Origin: Hofstenia miamia
Lineage: Eukaryota > Xenacoelomorpha > Acoela > Hofsteniidae
NCBI GenBank assembly: GCA_900660155.1
Contig: CABFPE010000022.1
Span: 138,338 to 202,337 of the forward strand
DNA: 64,000 nucleotides
Reading direction: 5' to 3'
A model generated the notes under the pieces. The model worked only from the letters and a program-made list of their open reading frames with translations. It made no database searches and had not been told where the DNA came from. The position numbers and the translations under genes were made by a program. This document shows positions 21,494 to 32,757 of this stretch, piece by piece; the first letter of the stretch is position 1; each line of letters opens with the position of its first letter.

Positions 21494-24400
21494 CTAAAAC
21501 AACCGCAAATAAATGAAAATTCAAAAATGAAAATGTGTGACGTTTTTTCAATGAAAAATTAAATTTGTCTAAACTTTGCTGTGCATTTGTGTTTAACCCT
21601 AAATTGCCTATTGTACCCTTAAATGCACAAACCATTTTGGGCCCATAAAAAATAAATTTGGAGAATCCTGAGATTTGTGCATATCTATGCGTAAGTGTGG
21701 TTCTCTCTTATTTTGAAAATTTGTCCCTGTGTTTCAAGTACATGATACTAAATTTTTTAAATGGAAAATCTGATAATCAGGTAATCTAAAGCATTTCAAG
21801 AGACAACCCAATTCCCCTCGATAGGGGCTCGGGGGCTTTAAGACAGGTGCATGCATTAACCCATTTCTTATCAAGGTCCTCAAATGAGGATCATATCCTT
21901 AAATGTATGACTTATGATTCTTTTTGATTTCATCCCAATTTCACTTATTGATCCTTTAAATCTTTGGTATTTCTAATGCTTTGCTGTTTCAGCATTGCTT
22001 TTACTGTTGTTTCCCATTTTTATTACGTCCAATTTGTTCACATTTTTTGATAATTCCTTAAGTACGTCTCTCAATATACATATTTTATTCTTGTGCATCA
22101 CTGACTTCAACATAAATTTGACCGCCTTATATTCGTTGTGTGATTGAAAAATTTCAAGTTTTTGACATTTTACAGTTTATAAGAAGGTCCTTAAATGGAG
22201 ACCACACGAAATACCATAAGATAACACTTCAAACGTCTAATTACACATGAAATTCTTATAAAATGCTATCTAAAAGTACAATATCTGAGAAAAATCCCCA
22301 ATTCCAAAGGATTTAAGTATGGCTGGTATGGAATGGGTTAAGAATGAATATGAAAGAATGAAGATTTTCTATCTAGTGTTGATTTCAGATATTATAAATC
22401 TTTATTATTTAGTGAGTTTTGTGCGCTTAAAAGAATATTACAGAAGCCATTTCAAATTAGAAAATATAAATTGAAAACAGATCTAATATTTTAAATAATT
22501 TTCAATAGGCATAGAAACTCGGTTAAAACCAAAGTAACAGTTACAAGTACAACCAAATTTGCATAGTTTATTTAAACAGCTGTAACTGCTAGTATACGTT
22601 TCTGTTATGAGTTAAATTAAAAAGAAAAAAAAATCAAATCTAGATTTTTAATGTTTTCTTGTTCTAGGAAATAAATAATTAAAAACAGATTGCCATTTGT
22701 AAGCCGCTAAAACGTTCAAATTTATTTATATTTAAATTTCTCAGAAAGCAAATAATCTTTCAAATTATATTACTTTTCACACTGAAGAAATAGTGTTTGG
22801 TATGTCCATTGTAACTATACTGCAAAATTTTGAAAATATGACCACTTTTTTCAAAATATTTCTTTGATGAGAAGAAGAAATTTAAAACTCATGTGAAGAA
22901 CATTTTGCTACAAGATAAAAAATTGATTTTTTACAATAGCTCTTGAAAGCAAACTGGAAAATTATCAAATTATCAAAAGTTGTATTAAATTTGAATATTG
23001 GTAAACATAAATTGCTTTTTTTAATATAAAAGAATTCTTAGAATCCAAATAAAATTATTTTTAATAATAATAATAATAATGAATAATGAGATTGTGAATC
23101 GTGCTTTTTCTCAAATATATCAAGCAAAGTGGCAATGAGTTGGATCTGGGCTGAAGTTGGGACTTGGTTTCAAAAAGGCTGCCATTTTTCATTTTTATAT
23201 GGTCGGCGTTTTTTAATTTCATTTGGATGTGGGTCAGGGAATTTTTATTTTAAATGGTCCTGGGCTGGTATTGTTGTTTTACAAACGCCAAGAAATGAAC
23301 CCAAAAGATTTACTTGGTCTTGGTCAAAATATGTTGGAGTGTTGGTAAAAATGCATGTATTTGAAAAAAGATATAAATAAAATGGTATACCTAAAAAAAT
23401 TTGCAATAAATTCAGTTTAAAAAAATCAAAAAAACTACCTTTTCATCCCCTTTGTAATTACCCAAAGCATACCGATGATCTTCACGAAAACGAATTTTTA
23501 AGGTAACGACTTTGTCAATCCATAAGCACAAAGTATATGGATGGGATCTGGGGTTTGAGCTGTGGCGAATAAGAAACCCACAAATCTAAACATTTGAAGA
23601 TTTAAATTTTGATAGATACGTTGAGGGAACCATAGAAACGCAAATTTCATTAGCGAAAGTTATGTTGAAAATAGAAAACTAAATTTTTATATAACATGCA
23701 ACCTGTAGAACGAGCAAAGACATTTTGTTTTAACATTAAATTTTATATTTTTTGACATTATTTCAGAAAATAACTTCAAAGTTCAACAAATCCAAAGTGG
23801 CGTAATTAAACATTTTCAAATTGAATCTATATCGATTTTTAAAGTTTATGCAATTGAATTTTTAATATGTAAATTAAAAGCTGCTCTTTTCGTAAAACTA
23901 TCCAAAGTTCTTATGAATATTGTCAAAATATTATCTGATTGAAATATATTGTTTGGCCCAATATCAACGAATCAATGGTATCGTCCGCCTTCATCGTATC
24001 GCCCTATAATGTAATTGGTTGTTCTACGAAACTCTCCCATGTGCCTGATGAAGTATTTAACTATCTATGTGAAAGTATTACCGTTCTAAGGCTCATTTGA
24101 GCCCTGTGCTCAAAGAAAGAAATGCACACTACTGAATGGTGTCAAGTGAGTGTAATTTGAGGGTGAACATGCAGAGAGCACAGTTTCACCCTGTGGTGGA
24201 TTTTGAATGTCTTTATTAGTTGATGAATAATAAACAGATTAAAAAAAGGCTTGGCATCAACATAAAAGTTTTTCCAAAGAGTAGCAGATAAAATATCACA
24301 GTCTGAGTATTCTTAAGGTTTTATCAATATCTTGTGCAGACGTCAATATAAACATACCAGTTTTTCTCTTTTTACGATTTCTTCAGCGGAAATATTTGAT

Positions 24401-26783
24401 TTCTTATAAAACCAAGGATGTTTTGTAACCTAAAAAAATGTTTTTACACAACCTATTATTTAAACACTTACGTCACTAATCACATCTCGACCGTCATTTG
24501 ATTCGAAACAAGCAATGTAATCACATACTTCGTCATTGTCAGCAGGAGCATTGTAGAGTTCATGCTAAAATAATGGTAAAAGCTATAAACAACCAAATTT
24601 ATGCATAGACAAATTTTATCTACTACATGTATAAGCTTGCTGATTCACAAAAAGTTTGAAATGTATTCTATACAAATTTTCTTGAACTAAATTAACACTA
24701 GTTAGCACAAATAACATAAAAATGTATTTTCAGGGGCATAAAAATATAGACGTCAAAGAAGATGAAATTTAAAAAAGGGCTTTTTAAACAATAAGAGTCA
24801 AAGCAATATATTTGCTAAAAAAAAGTACAATTTTAGAACTACAAACTAAAAATACATGCATAATATAAAATAAAATTTCAAAAAGATCTGTCATATTCCC
24901 AGTTTAAAAATTCCTCTCCAACCCAAGAGAGTGCTCCTGCAGGGCTCTAAGAAGAAAGCATACATCGCAATGAAACTTGACTTAGAATCAAACAAATAAG
25001 GAGAATAGCAGAGATGATTCCGGTATTGAGAATCGTGTTGATCGACTTTAGGATCTCGTTATTGTTGTTCAATAATCACATACAGTAAATCATTGATTAA
25101 TACTGAAAATAAATATTATGTGAAATCAAAAACATCTAAAGTATTTTGCAATGAAAATTTGAGTTGGCAAATTCTAGAATTTTTGTATTGGATTGAATTG
25201 GACAGCAAATCTAAACAATGGACATGCCTGGCTGAGGTGGACCGAGTCAAATTTACATTATTAGAAATTGATATACGAAAAAAATGAAAATACGTGATTC
25301 AAACGGCGGTAACCACTAACCAGACTTGTCAACGAGCCGAGCTTCTAACGAGTATTGGATATACAACGAGCCCAAAACGAGCCGTTTTTAAGCACACCAA
25401 ATTTATAGTCCTGCTTGTTAATTTGATTATGCAGATTTTTCTTATGTTTTCATTCAATATTCCTTACTTTTAATCTTATTTTAGAAATGTTTATTAAATA
25501 ATATGAAGAGCCTTAGAAAATGAAAACACTTGAAACGCACATTTCCAGCATCATTTGCAAAGTTTTTTTAAGTAAATTTTTCTGCTTGAAGAAAGCTGTA
25601 AGAAAACGTAGGAAAAACTTTATGTAAAATTCAAAAACGCTGAAAGTTTAAGGTAAAAATAAAGACTTGCTTTTCAATTCTTTATAAAACAACAAATTTG
25701 TAGAAAATCTAATATATATGAACTATAAGTCACTGAAATGCTGTTGATCTCGAGCTTCTTTTATCAAATCGAGCTTTAATTCATTCCACTCTACCAAGTT
25801 TACGCATGTAATAAATAGCAAATAAATGAAAACATTACACTTAAAAATACATACTATTTCAGTAGATGCAGATTGTGAAGAGCAATCTTTATAATCACCC
25901 GATTGGCGTTTTTCATTTGGTAATAGAGCCGGTGGCCGTAGACCGGAATCGACGCTACATTTACGTGGTCGAATCTCTATTGGTGATAATGGAAGACGTA
26001 AATTATCAATTGAAAACGATCTTGGCCTATTAGGCTTATTTGGAAGAAGACACTTCGTAGGCTCATGAGATCTGTCCGGACTAATTGATTCCATTTTGAA
26101 ATGGCAATTATCGTTGTCATCATCATTATCAATAGGCATTTCATATATGTCATCATTTTTGGTGTCTGAGATATTTCTAACCTTAGTAGTAGAACTACTT
26201 TCAGGAATTAAATAAACGTCTTCATTCCCGAGCGGTGGAGGCTTACTTGGTGCAGTAAATTTATTAGTGGAAACTGAATAGTGGCTATATTTAGATGTTT
26301 TAAGGTCTGGAACCTCAAATATTCTTAGATGCCTATCATCTGAATCCCTTGATGCATCATGTATGGCAACAAGGTCATCTTTCTTATCAGGTTTATTAAC
26401 AGTTTTGGATGCAATAGACAAGTTTTCAGTTTCAGGAGAAAGTATTTGTGTGGCGCCACCTGAATTTGATTTTTGAAATGACGATCTCATTTTATTAAGA
26501 TTTTTCATTTCAGAAATTACACCATTCAAATTATCCGTATAAAAAGATGGTTTTCCATTTAATGGGATTTTGGTTGATTTATTTGATGGTATCGAGTAAT
26601 TATCGTCGTTTTGCTTTTGAACAGTATTTACATCTTTAGAAAACGAATGTGACGATGAACGACCTAAAAAGTCTTTGTCGCCAATTTTAGATGTACTTTG
26701 TAGCCTTTGTAGCACAGGAATTGCATTTTTTGGAGAATTTCCACCGTTTTCAAACTGTTTCAAGCGATCCTTTACAGAAATTA
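21398..26783 (-). CDS. SLP-76/BLNK-like adaptor with C-terminal SH2, gene copy 2
   Basis: Five exons in order 26783-25855, 24564-24472, 24429-24357, 23585-23439, 21493-21398, each with GT-AG borders. The first visible exon is rich in Ser/Pro and Lys with scattered tyrosines (DVYLIPE, DDIYEMP) that suit SH2 binding after phosphorylation, plus proline runs (KPPPLGNEDV). The last three form an SH2 domain with FLIRHSS, the phosphotyrosine-binding Arg motif. In the SLP-76/BLNK family such proteins couple tyrosine kinases to downstream effectors in the cytoplasm. Odd: exon 24357-24429 is 73 nt where copy 3 has 72, shifting the frame before FLIR, so this copy may be a recent pseudogene or carry a sequencing error in a T-run. 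The N-terminus and start codon are not visible. Confidence 0.75.
21494..23438 (-). other. Intron of gene copy 2
   Basis: No gene. Large parts are paralogous to intron 57287-58332 (for example near 22800 and the patch 23130-23340). Confidence 0.6.
23439..23585 (-). CDS. Copy 2 SH2 core exon
   Basis: 147 nt, phase 0. Reads ICGFLIRHSSNPRSHPYTLC, then VVTLKIRFREDHRYALGNYK. FLIR holds the invariant Arg; PYTL and the YALG pattern are as in BLNK/SLP-76 SH2 domains. Donor gtagtt, acceptor tgtttag. Confidence 0.88.
23955..24167 (+). other. Highly conserved block in SH2 intron (copy 2)
   Basis: 213 bp that align without gaps to 58892-59104 with only about six differences, much closer than the rest of the two introns. 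On the plus strand the copy 3 version has a 61-codon frame; here that frame has a TGA. See the findings. Confidence 0.75.
24357..24429 (-). CDS. Copy 2 SH2 N-terminal exon (frameshifted)
   Basis: Reads VTKHPWFYKKSNISAEEIVK, the SH2 entry strand (HPWF) and helix (SAEEI). It is 73 nt; the extra base lies in the T/C run just inside the donor (24360-24373), so as written the next exon is out of frame. Confidence 0.8.
24472..24564 (-). CDS. Copy 2 short tyrosine exon
   Basis: 93 nt, phase 0. Reads ELYNAPADNDEVCDYIACF: a YNAP (YxxP) motif and a second tyrosine. Acceptor attttag, donor gtaagt. Confidence 0.8.
24565..25854 (-). other. Intron of gene copy 2
   Basis: Paralogous to the matching introns of copies 1 and 3; lacks the Tc1 relic of copy 3, giving its empty site near 24690. 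No gene. Confidence 0.6.
25855..26783 (-). CDS. Copy 2 large exon
   Basis: 929 nt, entered in phase 2 (acceptor catttag) and left in phase 0 at a gtatgt donor. 309 codons from ISVKDRLKQFENG to SASTEI. Contains FLGRSSSHSFSKDV, DVYLIPESSS, DDIYEMPIDNDDD, SFSIDNLRLPLSP and SVDSGLRPPALLP, all conserved with copy 3. The VKDRLKQFEN start recalls a short helix. Confidence 0.85.
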
Positions 26784-26800
26784 CTAAATGTGTTAAATTA

Positions 26801-26875
26801 CAATATATATATACATGAATGTATATATATATATATATATATACTGTATATATACATATATATATATATATGAGA
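26801..26875. repeat. TA microsatellites upstream of copy 2 large exon
   Basis: Interrupted TA runs at the same relative place as 11797-11826 in copy 1; absent in copy 3. Confidence 0.9.
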
Positions 26876-26884
26876 TGTTTAATA

Positions 26885-27143
26885 AGATTGAGCATAAATA
26901 ATACATTCCTCTTCTTCACAATTTCGAGAACAACAGGCGAGTGCGAAGTGTCGTGTCAATTAAAGTGCATGCATCGTTTAGTTAAAGTAACATGCTGGCC
27001 AATAATCAATAATTTAAAATAGATTGTAGACTTCCGCTTCATACAAATTGACTTGTCAAAAATTGTGTTCAAACTCAATTTATATAAACATATTACAATC
27101 AGGAAAAATGGGGTTGATATAGTGCTTGCACTACCCTTTTGAC
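26885..27143 (-). repeat. Upstream flank paralogous to 17021-17397
   Basis: Alignment with copy 1's flank holds until ttttgac at 27143, where the R2-type insertion begins. Copy 1 carries ~110 bp extra near 17080-17190. Confidence 0.75.
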
Positions 27144-27464
27144 ATACGTCAATATTCGATTTCGTAATTCAATAAAGGCATTTTTTTGTAAATAAATGTA
27201 CAATAATAAAATGTTTAATCATTTAAAGAGAAACTGGTAATGTTGTTTTCTATAAGAAGTTTTTGATTGTATAACATGTTTCTTTGTACCTGCACATGCT
27301 CATGTTAATACCACACATACCCACGGATGGCAAACTCAACAGAGCTGTCGCCGTTCTCGGTTTTAGAAAACGGCATGGCACGGATTTTTCTTGAACTTTC
27401 TGATGTAAGTAAAACCTTCTTGGGTGTTGCCTGAAGTCATTGGTAACTCAAAATCTTGGAGCAG

Positions 27465-28430
27465 CTATTCTTCAAAAATGTAGAAATCGGATCTTGACAA
27501 CATAATGTTGCAAGAGCCTTTTATAAGAGTAACTGACAAGTTTTGCATAATATGACCCAGCGAGTTAGAAAAACTAGTATAAGTGGAACTTCGACATTGT
27601 TCAAGTTTTGAAATGCGTGTCATTGTTTTAATGGCAGTGTTTGACCATCCTCCTAAGACTTCAGCTGCTAGGGGTACAAACAGAATCCCTTCTTTTTCAT
27701 ATGAAATTGCATGAGTTTGATATTTCCTCTCTTCTGTTTGGCTTATACTGTAACTTGCTTCTGAAGATGCATGACGTATATTTGATGGTTGCAACGAAGA
27801 AGTTACAGTGACATCTAGGCAGCCAAGCCACGAAGGAAGGAAAATATCGCCAGGGCGGGATAGACTATTTGATATTAAACCCTTTTTTTCAAATGCTGGT
27901 GACAATCCTGCAGAACTACAAATAGAATATATGCGGTCACGTAAACGATCATGTCTACTAATCCTATCACCATTACCATTGCAAGAGACTGCGTGATCAC
28001 CCCACATATCCTGAATACCAGAAGAACAGAATTGGCATTTGCGTTCAGTTGCAAATAACTGTAATCCTAGACGATAATGGGAAGCAACTCGAAATTCTTC
28101 TGGTCGAAGGTGAAGGCCAAGTTTCTTTATTGGTGCAACTGTTAACCAAGAACCGGCATATGGCAATGAAAGGGACTGAAGTAGTGCTTTTTCACGAAGA
28201 GAAGAAACATTAGAAATAAGGTTTTTGAACTTTTCATTATCAAATGATTGTTGAAGAGTTCGTTGAGTTAGAGAAGAAGTTTGAAGTTCTTTGGACATAT
28301 CAATAAGGAATTTGTTCTCAGGGAGATTGAGTAGATCAATACCGGTAAGATCCCTCACTAACTTAGCTGAAGCAAATAATGACCCAGTATAAGCTGATTT
28401 GTGAAGCTCTGAAATATGACGAATGCCCAT
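27465..28430 (-). pseudogene. R2-type endonuclease domain and RT thumb
   Basis: The 321-codon frame begins at the RT thumb (GMGIRHISELHKSAYTGSL), then has a C-x2-C-x7-H-x4-C finger (CQFCSSGIQDMWGDHAVSC), RHDRLRDRI, and the nuclease core RPGDIFLPSW with LDVTVTS and the downstream ERKYQTHA. This finger-nuclease pair is the mark of restriction-like-endonuclease LINEs, where it nicks the target for primed reverse transcription. Ends in a natural stop. Confidence 0.75.
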
Positions 28431-29792
28431 GCCTGATAATGATGTTGGAAGCCCAGCTTATTTCCAAGAAGATTCAGATAATACTGAGCCAACTAGCAAT
28501 TCAAAGGAATCACGTTGGGCAGAATCATATTCATGTAGAGCACTTTCAACTTCAGGGGAAGAACATGTTGTGTGAATAGATTAAATTAATTTAGGAAATC
28601 TTAAGCAAGTTCGTAAAATTCCGTAAGCACAATGAGGGTCTTCAAGCATATCTAATTTATCAAGAACTCTCTTAACTTTATTAACACGTTTGAGCATATG
28701 GGCAGCTTTGCATTGGTTGTTCCGAGTTATTTCAGCATCAATACAATTGAACTCAGAATTGCACCATAGTTCACATTTGTCGTTTTAATTTTTAACCTGA
28801 AATAGATTCAAATGACTTTAAGATGTTTATAAATTTAAAGAGCTCCAAATATACCGAGAATGCTGATTTAAGTTTGGAACATTTTCGTTGATAGAATCTA
28901 GAATAGGCATTATACCAATTGCAAAAAGGAGTGGTCCAAGAGGATCTCCTTGCTTAACACCAGAAGCACTTAAATGCATTTATTTTTGTAAAAAAGAAAA
29001 CTATGTTCCTGGTAGCAAAACTGTGCAAACGCATGAAGCCCAGGAAGTCTTTCGTTTAACTGGTTTAACATAAAATCTCTTCTTAAACTATTGAATGCGT
29101 TTTCAAAATCTATTTGAAGAATACCTGAAGAAGATAGATCACAAAATTTTTTCATGGTAATTCCAGTAGCATGTATGATTGCTTCTGCGCCTCCTTTAAT
29201 TCCGACACCTAACTGATGAGGGGTTAGAAATTCCAAAGCATGAACGTAGAATGCATTTTGCTGTAAGGCGACGAAGAATTTCTCCAACAGCAATTGGTCT
29301 TATTCCGCCAGATCTTTTGGTCAATGCAGTAAGAGAAGCACCACAAAGAAAAGGTGTTAGAAAGTCAGGAACACCTTTGCGAGCAAGCAAGTTAACCATG
29401 AGAGTTATTTTATTTAAACAAGACTGTGATTGTTTGGCAACCTTGCAATTAATTGCATGCATAAAATGTTCAGGATACATTTTAGTTGGACCAGATGAAG
29501 TACCAGATGGGAAAGCTGTTAAAGCTTTAAGGACAGTATCACAATGCACATGATATGCCAGGAATTCTGAAACGGACTTTGTTGTTGAATTTTCAAGTGG
29601 ATGTAATTTGTTCAGCTTTTTGAAATTTTCGATAGTGTCAGGAGCTAGCCCCTCTGAGATTAAGACCTTTGCACCGTGGCCAAACTGTCCAACTTCACAG
29701 AGCTGAATTGACTTTCGAATTTGAACAGGACTTGAAGCATCTTTTGATGGTTTCTGTTTGGAATGATCAACACTTTCTTTCCAAAGGTTCAA
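28431..29792 (-). pseudogene. R2-type reverse transcriptase, broken
   Basis: Reads GIRPIAVGEILRRLTAKCIL (fingers), LGVGIKGGAEAIIHATG, LQIDFENAFNSLRRD (first catalytic Asp) and, after a frame change, SGVKQGDPLGPLLFAIGI. The expected xxDD motif is missing: after NLNQHSRYI the sequence jumps into thumb sequence (CKAAHMLKR), so the palm is deleted and the enzyme is inactive. Confidence 0.78.
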
Positions 29793-30340
29793 TATATCAT
29801 CTTCTCGCCATCTTTTGGATTCTATTTCTTATTATTTCAACAAGTGGGTTTCTACTTTTTTTCCCACCTCTTTTGGGTGCTCTTAAGATGCACTTAGAAA
29901 CAGCAAATAATTTTATCCAGCTTTTTTCTTCATTAGGATTCAAAAGACAGCCATTCAGTAACGAAACAAGGACACGAGACCATTCTAAGCGAACACTTTT
30001 TGGGATGTAGCAGATTGTTTGAACATGAGATTTGTAAATTTCGATAAGAGAAAGAAGGCCGCGATGAGTTGGCTCGGAACTACTAGGATTATCAGATGAA
30101 ATTGAATCACTCAGATTAAGTTTATCAAAATCTTGAGTGAGACTTGTTCTACTAGTGAGAGGTGTTCAAAAGTTGCTGTAGTTGGACCAGAATTGTATGA
30201 CATTGTTAGGATTATTAATACCAGCACATTGAAAATGAACCCATTTCTTACATGACAAACATTGAATACAAGAATTTGGACAGCTTAAATGACATATCAC
30301 ACATAAGTATTTGATCACCATACCATTATAAGCTTTCAAG
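29793..30340 (-). pseudogene. R2-type element N-terminal PHD-like finger region
   Basis: On the minus strand near 30320-30220: YLCVICHLSCPNSC, CLSCKKWVHFQCAG. The C-x2-C, C-x2-C, H-x2-C spacing and the WVHFQC signature fit a PHD-type zinc finger. Following sequence (RSRNPLVEIIRNRIQKMARR and neighbours) is a basic linker leading to RT, with stops. Confidence 0.55.
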
Positions 30341-30430
30341 CTGGCTATTTCGCGGTTTTGATCTTTATTGATAATGTAAAAATATTGTATGTATAAAAAA
30401 GTTCACAGCTATTACGTTTCCCACATTGAT

Positions 30431-31130
30431 CAACTAGTTAGGAACGATTTCTCAACCTCTAATTACCTTCTGTAGACATCACGTGATTAGAATTTGATCT
30501 TAAAACATTTTAAGGGGAGTCAAACACACAATTGTGATGGTCAATATTTTAACCAAAATTTAAAACATTTAATATACGTAAAAATACGTAGTTAACTACT
30601 ATAATATGATAATTACTATATTTCAACTGAATAATTATTTAAATGTAATAGGATTGACCTAATTTTGGATCCAATTTTGATCTGTTTCCTGATTATCTAA
30701 AATTCAGCTCCATGAACTATTGCAAAGTGATTTTATGCAGTTGATAACTACTTCTTTGTCTTGATGAGCAGATGAAAGGCAAACAGCTCATGCAATTTTA
30801 ACAGTGACACTGGGGTTATCTTTGAATGGTCTTATTATTTTCACATATTGTTACTCCATTGAGTTTCAAAAAAATTTCAGCAAACGTATTTTTTAGTATT
30901 GTTTTTGTGATTCCATAACTCTCCTATTGTGCTTGTATCAATTTGCAATAGAAGCCCATCTTACAATTCCAAGCAGAAATGCTGATAAATTCTAATGCAC
31001 TATAATGAAGGCAGGTTATATTATATGGGCGATGGCGTTCAATTCAATGGACCACGTAGTTTTAATTAGAATTGATAGATATATCTCGGTATAAATATCA
31101 AAAAATGCATTTTTATATTTTACAAACAGT
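30431..31130. other. No gene seen
   Basis: AT-rich. The first ~40 bp continue the upstream flank of gene copy 2; nothing else identified. Confidence 0.5.
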
Positions 31131-31150
31131 CAAAGCTTTTTTTCAAGGCA

Positions 31151-31394
31151 TTGGATGGCATTTCCAATTCAGGTCTTGCGGAGAATGGTCGGGTTTCCCC
31201 CGCTCTCACAGAACTGATTCACAGTTCACTGTTTGGTGGCATTGCTACCCTCAATGCGGCCAGCACTTTGATAAAGAACAAAAAGAAAACACCGCTACAT
31301 CAAATGTTCACCCGCCTAAATCAAGAAAACGCCGCCGAAGCTCTTCTCTTTCCTTTCAAGTCTTCACTATCCACACCAACAAACGTCGAAAAAC
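31151..31394 (+). pseudogene. LINE-A ORF1, N-terminal part
   Basis: Open from ATG at 31151: GRVSPALTELIHSSLFGGIA, NAASTLIKNKKKTP and LNQENAAEALLF up to the N at 31395. It continues biologically at 32017, after the misplaced fragment. No known domain in this part. Confidence 0.55.
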
Positions 31395-32016
31395 NGCCAA
31401 ACTGTCCAACTTCACAGAGCTGAATTGACTTTCGAATTTGAACAGGACTTGAAGCATCTTTTGATGGTTTCTGTTTGGAATGATCAACACTTTCTTTCCA
31501 AAGGTTCAATATATCATCTTCTCGCCATCTTTTGGATTCTATTTCTTATTATTTCAACAAGTGGGTTTCTACTTTTTTTCCCACCTCTTTTGGGTGCTCT
31601 TAAGATGCACTTAGAAACAGCAAATAATTTTATCCAGCTTTTTTCTTCATTAGGATTCAAAAGACAGCCATTCAGTAACGAAACAAGGACACGAGACCAT
31701 TCTAAGCGAACACTTTTTGGGATGTAGCAGATTGTTTGAACATGAGATTTGTAAATTTCGATAAGAGAAAGAAGGCCGCGATGAGTTGGCTCGGAACTAC
31801 TAGGATTATCAGATGAAATTGAATCACTCAGATTAAGTTTATCAAAATCTTGAGTGAGACTTGTTCTACTAGTGAGAGGTGTTCAAAAGTTGCTGTAGTT
31901 GGACCAGAATTGTATGACATTGTTAGGATTATTAATACCAGCACATTGAAAATGAACCCATTTCTTACATGACAAACATTGAATACAAGAATTTGGACAG
32001 CTTAAATGACATATCN
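31395..32016. other. Probable assembly artefact: N-bounded copy of 29679-30298
   Basis: The 620 bases between the Ns at 31395 and 32016 match 29679-30298 base for base as far as I compared (offset 1717). LINE-A ORF1 sequence lies on both outer sides, so this piece of the R2-type element is out of place. Confidence 0.8.
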
Positions 32017-32755
32017 ACCAAGTGTACCTTCAACTCCCAAACTCTTCTCCTTTCCCAGAATATCACCTGCACCACAAAAAAAGCAAATTCCAATGTCAAA
32101 CCACCCGTTAAAAAGATGAAAACAGGAACAATGACACTCATCATAGGAAGTAGCATCCTCAAAAAAGTTCGTACACATCATCTTCAAGATCAAGTAACAA
32201 CCATTCATTCATACCCAGGAAGTAGCACTGCGGCACTAATGCAAAAATTGCGCATTACAAAAGCACACATATCAACACTGTAATGCTCAACAGTGGTCTT
32301 ATCAATACGCTCAATTCCAGTCCCTACACGTTCTGCTCAAAGTTGCACAAAATCATCTCAGAAGTCAGGAAGAAATTCACACCTCACCACATCTACCTCT
32401 TCGAAATCACCCCTGTCTGTGCTGATCACAATCTCTTAAAGCACTGCAATCAAATCATAAGAAGCTTTTCTCAACGTCATCTTAGTGTTATTCCAGTCTT
32501 TGACTATTTCCTTCTTTTGCCATGCTCTATAAATTCAACTCTTCTTGCACAAGATGTCATTCATCTGTCACATAAAGGTCTCTCAGTCTTCATTCGGAAT
32601 CTAAGGAATCCCACTCATTCAACTGTCCCAAATCAATATGGTTCCTTGCATCAAACCACAATTTCTTACGCTAAAGCAGCATCTTACAACACATGCTATG
32701 CCCTACTGCCAACACCTGCTGTTCATCCCAGCCTACCCCATCCCCTCTTCCAATG
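32017..32755 (+). pseudogene. LINE-A ORF1, SGNH hydrolase-like domain
   Basis: From ATG 32131: TLIIGSSILKKV (block I, GxS), then IHSYPGSST. A stop/frame change at 32281-32283 is followed by SPYTFCSKLHKIISEVRKKF and finally AQDVIHLSHKGLSVF, the D-x-x-H block V. CR1/L2-type LINEs carry such an esterase in ORF1; its substrate is unknown, though lipid membranes have been proposed. The frame break makes it a pseudogene. Confidence 0.7.
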
Positions 32756-32757
32756 AA

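Larger units (their letters stand above)
27144..30430 (-). mobile_element. R2-type (restriction-like endonuclease) non-LTR retroelement, dead
   Basis: A PHD/RING-like finger, RT and a CCHC plus PD-(D/E)xK-like endonuclease, read on the minus strand, occupy 30330-27465. Comparison with the uninterrupted site at 17385-17405 places the insertion edges at about 27143 and 30425. Several stops and a deleted RT active site show it is a fossil. Confidence 0.8.

Noticed and set aside
26691-27022. Reading frames of alternating Tyr-Ile on both strands near 26800 (also 9150, 11800 and 15530)
   Set aside because: They are translations of TA microsatellites.
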